Below are positions 37,415 to 47,802 of a DNA stretch of 64,000 bases, piece by piece; within the stretch, counting starts at the first letter, position 1; each line of letters starts with the position of its first letter. A program made the position numbers and the translations under genes. The notes beneath the pieces are model-generated. The model searched no databases and was not told where the DNA came from. It was given only the letters and a program-made list of their open reading frames with translations. The stretch is from the NCBI GenBank assembly GCA_026182355.1, contig JAPFBL010001617.1, positions 1,922,001 to 1,986,000 on the forward strand. Reading direction: 5' to 3'. This stretch comes from Hermatobates lingyangjiaoensis. Taxonomy: Eukaryota > Arthropoda > Insecta > Hemiptera > Hermatobatidae.

Positions 37415-37588
37415 AATCAATACAAAGAACGTAGCACACAGATAAACAAAGGAAAAACTCACTTCTATATTTCGACTACAACAACAGTACAACCGATATT
37501 CAGTACCCCCACTATAACGACGATGGTCGAAATATAGAAGTGAGTTATTCCTTTGCCCATCTGTGTGCTACGTTCTTTTTAATTGATC
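37415..37588. repeat. Fold-back repeat, ~62-bp arms
   Basis: The left arm (37415-37476) and right arm (37526-37588) are near-perfect reverse complements (for example AAAGAACGTAGCACACAG). The loop is about 49 nt. It ends next to a TA microsatellite. Confidence 0.85.
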
Positions 37589-37623
37589 TTTATTTAAATG
37601 TCCGCTGGACCGTTTCATTTAAT

Positions 37624-37682
<59 letters not shown>
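37624..37682. repeat. (TA)n microsatellite
   Basis: About 58 bp of uninterrupted TA between two fold-back repeats. Confidence 0.97.
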
Positions 37683-37686
<4 letters not shown>

Positions 37687-37876
37687 AAGAAACATAGAGA
37701 AATCAAAAGAACACACTTACAGTCTCTAATTTTCGGTTTGAACCGTCTTCAGGAGAGATAAGAGAAGGAAACCAAGCGCACTGGTTTCCCTCTCTTATCT
37801 CTCCTGAAGATGGTTCAAACCTAAAATTAGAGACTGTAAGTGTGTTCTTTTGATTTCTCTATGTTTCTTTGTCTAT
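37681..37876. repeat. Near-perfect ~94-bp hairpin
   Basis: Arms 37681-37774 and 37782-37876 are reverse complements with only a few mismatches. The loop is AGCGCAC. Each arm holds CCTGAAGA(C/T)GGTTCAAACC followed by GAAAA or TAAAA, a decayed form of the hammerhead-like motif. Confidence 0.9.
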
Positions 37877-38001
37877 ATTGAACTATATTTGTCCGTTTTG
37901 GATCGTATTTCCAACGAAAAAGTGTATATTTATATATATATATATATGAATGTTTATAATATTAAAGTTACAACTAGACAACACAAAAAAAGAGAACTAA
38001 A

Positions 38002-38047
38002 ACTCACGATTTTCGATCATTTCGGTCTTGCCATCATCAGGAGAGGA
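38002..38047 (-). ncRNA. Hammerhead-ribozyme-like motif, Penelope-associated
   Basis: The minus strand reads CTGATGATGGCAAGACC then GAAATGATCGAAAATCG. This has the hammerhead core strings CTGATGA and GAAA around a short GG/CC stem. Outer segments AGAACT (about 38053) and AGTTCT (about 37993) could pair as stem I with an internal loop. The cleavage-site strand is not a clean NUH. A second family string, GGATCGTATTTCCAACG, lies just upstream on the plus strand (37901) and also at 28888. Confidence 0.45.
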
Positions 38048-38059
38048 GAAAAAAGTTCT

Positions 38060-38399
38060 ATTTTCCTCATTGTTATAATTTTTAGTTGGGATTTTATTTT
38101 TCTGTACTTACTCCTAGACTTAGTTAGAAGGTCTTCGCCAAAGATTCTGTAAAAATGTACATTCTGTCCAATACGTAACACATGTGCACTCTGTACCCTA
38201 CCCCACCCAATCTCAATCCATTCAGTTGTATTCAAGACTTTCCAACTTAGGTATGTGCATCTCATTATACTGTATTTCCTTATCTTATACTCTATTGCTA
38301 AGTTATAAACTTTCTTGTGTTATTGTACTTTTTAGCTGTATACCTGAAGAGGAACACTACCTGTAACATAGTTATTTTATACAAATAAGAACCTTCATA
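38060..38399. other. Spacer, nothing recognised
   Basis: No supported ORF. A TATACCTGAAGAGGAACAC string at 38339 faintly recalls the motif above. Confidence 0.35.
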
Positions 38400-39600
38400 A
38401 GGAATGACATTGCTTTCATACGGAAAAATTGTACATAACTTAATATTAGGTGCCTTTTTTGACAAAAATTCATTTTTTACAGTTATCTGTTTAGCGTGAA
38501 AAAATTATCTGAAATCATATAATGTCCGATAACATCCCTTTCCGTATGTGGAATTTTTTAAAAAACTATTCAATTCATCCACTCAAAATATTTTTTGGGT
38601 ACAATTTCATTACAACCTGTCAATTACTGTGATCTCTATTGCGTTCACAAGGCTTCGAAATCGATCGTAAGTCAAAAATTTTTACACTTTATAACAAAAA
38701 ATATCTTTCCTGTTGTTTGAAAAATTTGAGAATTTTCAGTTGTAGATCTCAAAAGTTTCAGAATAATTCCGGTTTCGACGTTCTAAATAAAGAAGGATAG
38801 GGGGAAAAATCTTGTCCAAATCTACTAGTCCAAGTTGAGATTTCAGTTTTTATAGCTTTATTACCTTTTATTGATATTTATTGATTTTTTCCCTATATTG
38901 TATAACTAATATTAGGTTGCATTTTCTGGTTAAATTTCCTTGTTATACACTTAGGCAGTTTACGCACAAAAAATATTTTCTGAAATCATAAAAATAGACC
39001 ATAACACCCATTTTTGTCAATGTAATTTTAAAAAAATTGTTAGCTCATTCTCCTAAAACAAGATGTTTCTGGGTACCGCTTCATCATGACCCGCCAAGCA
39101 GTGTGACCATAGCACCCACAAATTTTCAGAATCAATTATAAATGAAAAATTATACATTTTATTTCAAACCTGACCTGTACAGTTGTTTAAAAATTCTGTT
39201 TTTTTTTATTTTCATTTAATGATGTTTCTTATTCTATAATAATGCTTAAGTTTTAACACTCCAGAGTTAGTAGGAGAAAAAAAATGTCGCCTTAAAATCT
39301 ATTTTGGCCAAAAATGTGAATTTGCCATCACCCAATATTACCTTAAAACAATAGGGCTCATTTACACTATAAGGTCCATTTTTATGTAAAGTATGGATTT
39401 GATCCATATAACTGTGTGGCCTGAAATGCACCCAGAAACTTTTGGATATACACCCACAGACACAAAGACAACTTAGAAAAAAAATCAAAAATAGATTTTG
39501 GGGGCCTCAAAACGTGTAAACCAGTAAAAACTTCAAGATCGACTGTTTTCAAACTTACTAAGTTTAAAGTTAAAATAATCTGGAGTAGTTCATACTTAAC
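38400..39600 (-). repeat. Diverged inverted copies of the local repeat
   Basis: Read on the minus strand, 39600-39267 follows the family 5' part: a GATCTTGAAGTTTTTAC-like start, the GTGTCTGTGGGTG tract, and the LHKNGP and DGKFTFLAK reading frame also seen near 5890 and 58180. 39240-38400 follows the next part. It is probably two overlapping old copies. Confidence 0.7.
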
Positions 39601-39809
39601 TTTGCTAAAGTTGACTCATATTGTCATAAAGACTTTTACGTATAACTTAGTGGGATATTTAATCTAGTCTTGCATATTACTAAATAAACGTACTACATCA
39701 AGTTATGTTCTATATTTGGTATTGCACAAATTAATGTTTAACAATAATTAATGCCCTTTGTGACTCCAAGAATGTTCATCTTACTAATTTATAACATATT
39801 ATCTACTTA
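39601..39809. other. Spacer
   Basis: Short AT-rich segment with no recognised feature, before the Helitron 5' end. Confidence 0.4.
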
Positions 39810-40585
39810 TCTATACCGATAAAAGAAAGGTTTTGTCTGTATATTGCTTAGAAGTGACTCATTTCAAGTTATCTTTACGTTTTATACATTAGAAACAACG
39901 AATCCACCCTTAGAAAAATGTTTGTCTGTTGGTTTGTCCATAAATTTTGGTCACAAGTAAATTCAGCCACCATAAGTCACTTTGATAGTAGATTTGTCTA
40001 TGTATATCTAACTTAAAAGCTAAAGTTTGAATGGATTGGAAATTCAACGTAGAAACGAAGTTATGAACATTTAAGCTATGTTTAGCTAGCTACACATGTA
40101 TATCAACTAACAATACCTACTTGCTATATGTCAGACACCCTAAAATATCTGTATATTTTTAAAATAAATATTTTTTTTCTCTAATGTATAAAACGTAAAG
40201 ATAACTTGCAATGAGTCAGTTTTAAGTAATGTACAGGCAAAACCTGAATAAATATACGGGTATGTTTAGGTACTTGATACTGTAGCAAGTGGGTATTGTT
40301 TGTTGATTTTAGTTTCGTTTGCGTTTATGATAATTTGCTCCCTTTAAAATAGTAATTCCTACCTACTCACGTACTAAATAAGAAGTATGCCTAGAAAAAA
40401 AGCAAATTTGAGTTCAGTATCTAAAGCTGCAAAACGTAAAACAAACTTCAGATCTATTGGTAGTTGTGGACTGTACTAATAATGATATTTTCTACTATTC
40501 TATAATTTCTAATAATATTTCCGAATACCACGTATCATCTCTGAATTTATGTAAAATACCCGTCAAAGACGGACACGTCTGCTAG
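39810..40585 (+). mobile_element. Non-autonomous Helitron with both ends
   Basis: The 5' end TCTATACCGATAAAAG follows a host A at 39809. The 3' end is CTAG at 40582-40585, followed by a host T. Just inside it, GACG and CGTC (40568-40578) form a hairpin, the usual Helitron layout. At 40387 an ATG opens MPRKKANLSSVSKAAKRKT, which looks like the start of the Helitron Rep protein and then runs out. Part of the 5' region (39826-39889) is repeated inverted at 40185-40248. At about 776 bp it lacks Rep and helicase catalytic parts. Confidence 0.8.
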
Positions 40586-40969
40586 TCAGAGATATAACTT
40601 TCCTATTTCAACATATTTTGTGTTATTTCTTACAATCTTGTCCCTGCTATAAATGATGTTTATTAATGTTAATAATCCATCATTTTCTTTAACATTTCAT
40701 GTATAAGAGAGTTTTAAAATTAACTTAATGAACACATCATAACATTATATTCTTCATATTCATATTTATCACACATGAAATCCATAATCAGAACTAAATA
40801 GCATTACCAACTCTGTAACTTCACTCCCGGCTGGTAGCGATTGCATCAGATTATACAATTTATCTTGATAATTATTATTAATTAACAAAATATATCCTAT
40901 ATTTCCATTGTTATAGTTCGTTCAAATACTAAGCATAAATAAGTTCCTAGAGCTATATTGCCCTTTGCT
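40586..40969. other. Spacer, nothing recognised
   Basis: AT-rich sequence without a supported ORF. Confidence 0.4.
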
Positions 40970-41300
40970 ATAATCGGAATCTATTAAATATTTAATTTTA
41001 GTATACTAATTTTAGGTAAACCTTGTTCACAAAACTTTTTTGACCTTTTATTAACTGTTTAGAGCAAAAAATAATATTGTCAAATCATAAAATTTGCAAT
41101 AACTCCCTCGTTCATGTGATTTCAAAAAAAACGTATTCATATCATCCCTATAAAATGTGTTATTTTTGAGTGTAATTCCATTATCATCCGTGTAACGGTG
41201 TGACCTGTATTGCATCCATAACCTTTTAGAATATAACACATGTCATAAATTATACATTTCATTGTAAAACTGACCTTTTCGGTAATAACAGAATATGAAG
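40970..41300 (-). repeat. Diverged inverted copy of the local repeat
   Basis: In reverse it follows the same block order as 38460-38640, including the ATCATAAAAT..ACAATAACTCCC stretch and a CGTGTAACGGTGTGACCTG block. There is no intact end. Confidence 0.6.
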
Positions 41301-42590
41301 TTTAGATTAATGAATGTAGATTGATAGAGTCTGTGCTTGAGAGCGATATAAAACAGATACATTGATAGAGAAAGACAAAAAAAAGAACAATAATGTTAAG
41401 TTAAATTGGGCTTTTTTGATTCATCTACACTATTGTACGGGAACTATGGAGAAATCTAATTAATATGTTTGAGAGTGTTAAAAATGCAGAAATACATAAA
41501 TGTACCAATAAAGTCAGTTGTACAAGGAAAAATTATTGAGAAGGGTGATGCAATGTATTTGACAGCCTATAAATATAGTTGGAGTGTGGGAGAAAAGAAG
41601 ACAATGTGATCTTATAATGGGACAGAAATATGAAATTATCAAATTGTTATTATTTTTAGCGTTGTCAGAGAGATAATAATGCAAAATCAATTTTAAACGA
41701 CACAAGGTCAAATATAAAAAGAAAATTAGTAGGAAAATTAGAGTGTTATAATGGAATAGACTGCGATATATAAATATAGCCACAGTGTGAGAGAGAAAGT
41801 GGGTTATTTGTAATGGAAATATAGTGAACAAATTAAGATTATTTACAATCAATAATCAATTACGAGAGGGAGAGAGTGTTAAGAAGAGATAATATTGTGT
41901 CAGTAAGATAAAAATGCAGATTATATCGATCATTGTACTAGTTTATATGTAATTAATGCCTCAAAGTTTAGTAAAGTTATATAGGAAAACATGATAAATC
42001 AGTGACTATAACTTCAAGGGATAATCAAACATTGATGAAATGAATTATATCAGTGATCTTTGGGAGATAGATATTAAATTGAACATGTTTTAATTACAAA
42101 AAGATCAGTCTATTTGTTTTAGAACAAATATGTATAAAGAATGAATTTAATGGAGTCGTTGAGGAGTAAATACTGAATGATAGCAGCACACACAGCAAAT
42201 CAATGGCTTGATTTCAACAGTTATCCCAACAGACAACTACATCTGGAGGAGGTTGTTATATCATGTGAAGGAAGAGTGTCACATGGAAGTGTACATTAAA
42301 GCTGCTAATCCAAGACTCTATCAATAGCAGGTGTCTTGAAAGATATAATCAGTTACAAGCACATCATACGTAAGAAGAGCTTTAAAACATTTCAGTAGTT
42401 GGAAGTCTATACATAATAAATTTGGAAGAACCACTTTAAGTTTTGATTATTAATAATTGATACTCAAACAAATAAGTGCTAAGTATTATAAAGCAATAGA
42501 TAGAGAAGTTTTGTAGCAACAATACAAACATGAGTACTCCTGAAGGGCAAATAACGGAAATATATTACCAAACGTTCAGACATATATAAT
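41301..42590. other. No recognised gene
   Basis: AT-rich sequence. The minus-strand frame at 41852-41514 is rich in Phe, Leu and Ile and looks composition-driven. Confidence 0.5.
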
Positions 42591-42623
42591 GTACTATAGT
42601 ACTATAGTACTATAGTACTATAG
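42591..42623. repeat. (GTACTATA)4 microsatellite
   Basis: Four perfect copies of an 8-bp unit that is itself nearly palindromic. Confidence 0.95.
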
Positions 42624-43399
42624 AGGTTGGTAAACATAATATTTTTTAAAAGTCCGTCTTACCTCGTGAATTGGTGTTATAGCCGCCCAACCGGTTTCGC
42701 AAGTTGTATATCTCCCACTGAGTGGCACATGGGACATTAGATCCCTCAAGAGAAAATCCTTTAGTCTATTTGTGGTGTCGTCCTGTTTCTCTGTTCAGTT
42801 CAGACCGTTACCTGAACAGGAAGACCCACTTGAATAGAGTTAGACCCACTAACTCTATTCAACTGTACCAGAACTACACCACCCCTTAAGACTAATATGC
42901 ATTTGGCTGCCAACTATCTAATCAGATTCAACAGATTCAAACCAACAATATTCAAGTGCTACCTGCGTAGGAACTTTCTAGTCGAAGACTTTCGGAATTT
43001 TGCAAACTTGCAACTGTTGAAGAATTTTATTGTGTAGATCCTCGAACAGTCTACTCAACCATTGCACCTGAATTTACGACAGTGGTGAAGAAGAAGAAAA
43101 GGAAGCAGGCTGTTCTAGCTTAAGTGAAAGTACACAAAAGCCAACTATACTAGGATGTTTACAGCAGAGACCAGTGCGTGAGTGGACAACGTGCGGTTAA
43201 AAACAGTGGTATCTAAGACAATTAACATGAGACAGATACTGATGCTAAAATAACTCCCCTCTCATATCTTTTTTGACAGCTATGGGAAGCTCTGAAAGTA
43301 TATTAAGAACAATAACCACGAGCTAGATCTGTTTAAGGTCATCAACTACTATAGGTCTACTTACTAGCTTGGTGGTTCAGTTCATCTATATACAGTAAA
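42624..43399. other. Probable tail of the Gypsy remnant, not readable
   Basis: It lies downstream, on the minus strand, of the integrase at 43430-44010, where the integrase C-terminus and 3' LTR would be expected. I could not identify either. Confidence 0.3.
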
Positions 43400-43429
43400 G
43401 GCATGTTAGATTTGGATAGACAAAAAGGC

Positions 43430-44010
43430 AATAAGGAGCCAAGGCAGGAACGGAGAGGGAAGTTGATAAAGCGTTTATATGGAGTTGCATATCAGAGTGC
43501 GTACAGAATGAAGTGCATCTATGAGTACTATCTGCTAATTAGAAATTGGTAGTCTTTGCCTACACATTGCCGTGAGGGTTGTAATGGGTCGTACAACTGG
43601 TTGCAACTCCGAGCAAATGTAAAAAAGGTTTGTTTTCTGTTGAGATGTGAAGGTGAACCCACGGCCCGAAAGTATAAAATGACGTCATTTCAATCATTGA
43701 GAACAACTCTGAGTGAGGCAGTTGCTTACAGTGGATCTGCTGGTAACAGAACAAGAAAAGGCAAAAGGTAACCGGAAAATTTTATTAATGATGATGGGAA
43801 TATACTTGTTACTACTATGAAGAAGGAGTATATCTTTAAAGTTTATATTCAGACATTTGAAGAATGCAGTTGCCTTGATTAGGGTTCCTTACTATCTAGA
43901 TAATCAAGGCTTGACTGTTTCACACACAGGACACTCTGCACAAACTTTTCTAATTTCGTTAACGAATCCTGCGAGACAATCCACGCAGCATGGTGACTTA
44001 TGTATGTCCT
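43430..44010 (-). pseudogene. Gypsy integrase remnant (zinc region and core)
   Basis: Near 44000-43900 the minus strand reads a VNEIRKVCAECPVCETVKP block, the CxxC half of the integrase zinc site. Between 43770 and 43430 it reads LGVATSCTTHYNPHGN (usual form GIATSRTTPYNPQGNGQVE), then IVLIDALHSVRTLICNS, the core end typical of this clade. The catalytic Glu region has lost its frame. Confidence 0.8.
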
Positions 44011-44229
44011 ATAAATTCGCTGATTAACAACAGAACAACCACAAGATAACATATCAGCGTGAACATTCTCAAACCTAAGACGATAAACGATTTCAAATTC
44101 AAATAGTTCTAACTTAAGGCGTCATCGCATTATTTTGTTATTCTTAATTTTACTCACTTGTTTTTTGTTAAAAAATAACAAAAGGTTTGCTGAACTGTAA
44201 TTAACTTAAACGACTTGGTGATTAGAAAG

Positions 44230-44400
44230 ATCTTTCACTTTCTCATTGCGTCCATAATGACCACAGCTTCTTTTTCTATTGCAGAATGAGCCTCATCAGT
44301 GTTGGTAAGAGTTTGGTAGAAAAAGGTGACTGGACGTCCCTGCTGGATTAACATGGTTGCTAACGCAAGTTTGATGGATCTGTTTGTACGAAAAAAGCAA
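44230..44400 (-). pseudogene. Gypsy RNase H remnant
   Basis: The minus frame reads TDPSNLALATMLIQQGRPVT, then FFYQTL and EAHSAIEKEAVVIMDAMRK. This matches RNase H with its first catalytic Asp (TDAS in the family) and the EKE motif. A stop follows where Trp is usual. Confidence 0.82.
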
Positions 44401-44682
44401 GGCTGTCATTGATAGTTGTGACTAGTCATAGTTGTCACTATAGATCCAGTTAGTGTAGTGTGAAAATGAATCAACAGCACGCTTTAATGAAGTCGTATCA
44501 GTAAGTGACATCAATGGTAGAAAGGTAGAAACCAATCATAGGATCATGGGCTGATGAAATGTTCCAGGACGCAGAGAGAATCCTGTTGAAATTAGTATTT
44601 CCTTTTATTAATCTCTAGGCCATAATTTTAAGTACTTCTAGGAATATAAACAGATTCTGATCGTTCTTAGTTTTTTTTTAAA

Positions 44683-44889
44683 CTAACTAAAGACTCCAAA
44701 GCAGGTAACTACTGTTGCTGAAGGGTGACCCAAAGGGTTCTGGTACAACTTTCTAAATACCTTAAAAGCAGTAAATTTTTGTTCATCAATTAACATGAAA
44801 ATATGGTGATATGAGTCTTGTAAATTAATTATGCTGAAATAAGAGAGTATAGCTATTTCGGTGATGAACTTGTTGAAGTGGGTAGGCAT
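44683..44889 (-). pseudogene. Gypsy reverse transcriptase fragment
   Basis: The open minus frame reads AILSYFSIINLQDSYHHI, then DEQKFTAFKV and LYQNPLGHPSATVVTCF. This is the palm block with the first catalytic position (usually YFS.IDL..AYHQI; here Asp is Asn in IINL) and the following FTAF and GL.NA..CF blocks. The YxDD block is not in this frame. Confidence 0.8.
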
Positions 44890-45207
44890 CTACAAAGAAT
44901 CTGTTGATTTTTGGGAGTAATTTACAACTAGTTTCTTCTCGTGATTCTCACTCTTACAAAACTATTATTTGTAAGTTATCAATACTTGCAGGCACTGAAC
45001 TGCATATTTTCAAGGCATTACGATGACATCCAAACGACACAACCATCCTTAAATGGCACCGCATGAGATCGTGACTTATTGGTATGTTAGTACACAAATG
45101 ATTGAGGATAGAAATTTGAAACTCTGGAAGCAGTGCTCGGACAAGTGGAGGTCAACAAATAGCATCATTGAGATTAGAGCAGAGTGATGTTTCAGCACTA
45201 ATGAAAA

Positions 45208-45240
45208 TATCACTGCTCCTAGTATCAATCAACCAGTTTG
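45208..45240 (-). pseudogene. Retroelement aspartic protease trace
   Basis: The minus strand reads KLVDWLIDTRSSDIFIS just after the zinc knuckle. The active-site DTG is DTR here. Confidence 0.65.
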
Positions 45241-45311
45241 CTGGATATTATATCATGAACCCATTGACAGCTGCCAATATTGATGAAAATATCATGATTA
45301 TTGGATAATTC

Positions 45312-45353
45312 ACATACTTTTCCAAAGTGGCCAAATTTTACACAGTTCTTACA
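45312..45353 (-). pseudogene. Gag zinc knuckle
   Basis: The minus strand reads CKNCVKFGHFGKVC, a perfect CX2CX4HX4C nucleic-acid-binding knuckle. A segment upstream (about 45720-45560), with QYINT, EQDCNF and HRDQFIYDPF in shifted frames, resembles the end of the gag domain. Confidence 0.78.
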
Positions 45354-45900
45354 TTTGGCCTCCTTTTCAGGGTAGTGGCGTCTACAAAAATTTTATCCGT
45401 CTAGAGAAAACAGCATCACTACAGGGATTATCTTGGTGTTCAATCAGGATGACTGTAGGGGTATACTTGACAGACAAATACTGATGAAGTTAGATTAGAA
45501 GCAACATGGCTCAGTGTTGATTTCAAAGTAACAGCTTGACTAAAGGAATCACGAAATAGCAAACTGAAGTTTCCAATAAACGCTATTTTATATTAGACGA
45601 CAGAAGTTCAAGTTGAAAGGGTCATATATAAACTGGTCCCGATGAACTGTTGCAGACATAGATGTAAAATTACAGTCTTGTTCAATTTTTTTTTAAGTAT
45701 TTATGTATTGCGAAATGGTTTCGTCTGCCAACTGTTTTCTTAAATTCCTCTCAGAGTCTTTTTAGCTTCCGTATGACTATCACGTTCACAAATGAAGTCA
45801 CAAGAGGGCTAACGTTATATGATAATTAAATACCCAACACTTCTGATCTTGCAATTGAAAATCTTGGAACATGGTTGGGTTGTGAAGAGCGTAAATTATT

Positions 45901-46399
45901 GTGCTTATGGTGTAAATATAGGATAAAGGATTTTTCCTGAAATATTGTGTGTTGAATTACTCCTGGATCTAAATTTTGAATTCAGGTCACTTGCAAGGAT
46001 TGAAGGTATCCCTGAATTCAATAGAGGGTTATGATGTTCAAGTACCAATGGAATATGAGAATGTTATTTACAGGAGAGATGATCAAAGGAACGATAGATG
46101 TAGGTAAGGCAAATTGGATGGAAGTGTGTTTCAAGGGAGAGTCAAAGTTGTCAGTCTTCACCAAAATCTGATAAGTGTTCACTAATAGACTTTGATAGTT
46201 TAATTTTTTAGAAGTTTCAGATTTCTAAAATTATAATTTTTCTTATTAATCTTGATTTTGTGTTGATGTTTTTTGCTAATTTTTAATATTTTCAATCACC
46301 AGAAGAGCAAAAAATAATTGTTTTGGCATAATTCACCTTTCTGATGATTCAATATTGAACCTGAAAACTGTATAGTTCACCTCCCAATAAGAGAATAAT
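45901..46399. other. No recognised gene
   Basis: This may be the 5' end of the Gypsy element. No LTR pair could be found by eye. Confidence 0.3.
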
Positions 46400-46760
46400 A
46401 GTGGTGTGGTCGAATGGCTTTAAATACATACCAACCCACCTACATACACAGCAGATATCATAAAAAAAATATGTAAAAATGAATGCAGAGGTCCTCAAAA
46501 ACATGCAAAACCGTCGAAATTTTGTAATCGATTTTTTTAATGATTATTATTCTTTGTAATTCAATAAATATCGAATCGATTTTTTCCATTGCTACTGTAG
46601 TTCACTTACAATCTAATTAATATGGGTAGACAGGATGTAAAACTATACAAATCCGTTAAAATCTTGTATTACTTTATTTACTTTTTTTAGCAAGTAATTT
46701 GAGATACTCTTAATTTATTCTGGGGTCCTTGAAACATGAAAATACGTCAAAATTTAAAAG
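46400..46760 (-). repeat. Diverged inverted copy of the local repeat 5' region
   Basis: In reverse it reads the AAAAAATCGATTACAAAATT start, the GACGGTTTTGCATG and GAGGACC blocks, and then a GTATGTAGGTGGGTTGG tract at the position of the GT/GGGT tract. Confidence 0.65.
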
Positions 46761-47769
46761 TATTTTTTTAAAAAAAAGACTTCAATACAAACATATTGTA
46801 GCACCATAGAGTTCAATGCAAAAAGCAAGAAACCAACCGCAAGGAGGATTAGAATAGGAAACTGTACTCACGATGGGAAATTCGGTTTCAGTGAAATCGC
46901 ATATAAATTTGTATATATATCCTTGAGTTCGCAACGTCCAAGTTCAGTTACTGTCGTAGTAATTTATAATATTATTCATTAGGCACAATAACATTCATAA
47001 CTCTTCGATAACTAAAACATATATGCCATTCGGTGTAGTATTTGACTCCTTTACTAATAGTAATTTCCTTTACTCTTTTTTAAATTCTCAACATTTTAGA
47101 TTATTTTCATTAATGTACGTATTTCTCTGAGGTTAGCAGAAAATTGTAAAATTAAATTCAGTTAATATTAAAATAATGAAAGTTCGCTGTATTTAATACA
47201 TTAATGGAAACTTAAATAAATCTTGGCAGTGAGTAAGTCTTTTTTTGTCAAAGGTAACAATCCTACCTGCCAGTCTGAACATATTTCAAATAAATATTTA
47301 AATTATTTATTAAACATTAACTGTAATTAGGGATTATAAGCATTTTTAGTGAAATAAATATGTTTCAAGAGCCTTCCAGATTTTGGACAACCTTACCTAA
47401 ATTATTAAACTAGATCTTACAATTTTATGTATCATTATTAAATTTAACCACCAATACTATAAGTTAACAAAACAGACTGAGAAGCTACAAACCTTTTTCT
47501 TAACTTAAACCAAATGCCAGTAAAAATTATCAAAGAGATCATTTCTTTTTAATTTAAGATAATTGGTTCTTTTTGACTAATGAAATATGTCGTAATGATA
47601 TGAGAAGAAATCCAACTAATTTGGATATATTTTGACTGAAACACAACTGGGAATTATTAGGACTGTGCTAAACTTTCATGAACTGCATATTTAGTAACCT
47701 TCCATTCCTGTTTCCTAGTAAGGAAGTTCATAATGACCGGTGAATTTATACTCTTGAATTCTGGAAGTA
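46761..47769 (+). other. Upstream region of vezatin
   Basis: No ORF. It must contain the vezatin 5' UTR and promoter. I see no convincing TATA/Inr pair that fixes the start site. An in-frame stop at 47755-47757 precedes the start codon. Confidence 0.4.
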
Positions 47770-47802
47770 ATGGAAGATTGGGATGAAGAAGTTGTTGCAG
47801 AT
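47770..47802 (+). CDS. vezt: Vezatin exon 1
   Basis: Codes MEDWDEEVVAD. The donor is GATgtaagt, phase 0. Confidence 0.82.

Larger units (their letters stand above)
43400..45900 (-). mobile_element. Second Ty3/Gypsy element, CsRn1-like, decayed gag-pol
   Basis: Leftward on the minus strand the order is a gag-like segment (about 45800-45500), a zinc knuckle (45353-45312), protease (about 45240), RT (44889-44683), RNase H (about 44400-44230) and integrase (44010-43430). This is a full Ty3/Gypsy gene order. All parts are broken by stops. No LTRs were found by eye. Gag and integrase strings resemble the CsRn1 clade, but that call is from memory of family patterns. Confidence 0.8.

Noticed and set aside
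41514..41852. 112-codon minus frame
   Set aside because: It is dominated by Phe, Leu and Ile from AT-rich DNA, with no motif and no relatives I know.
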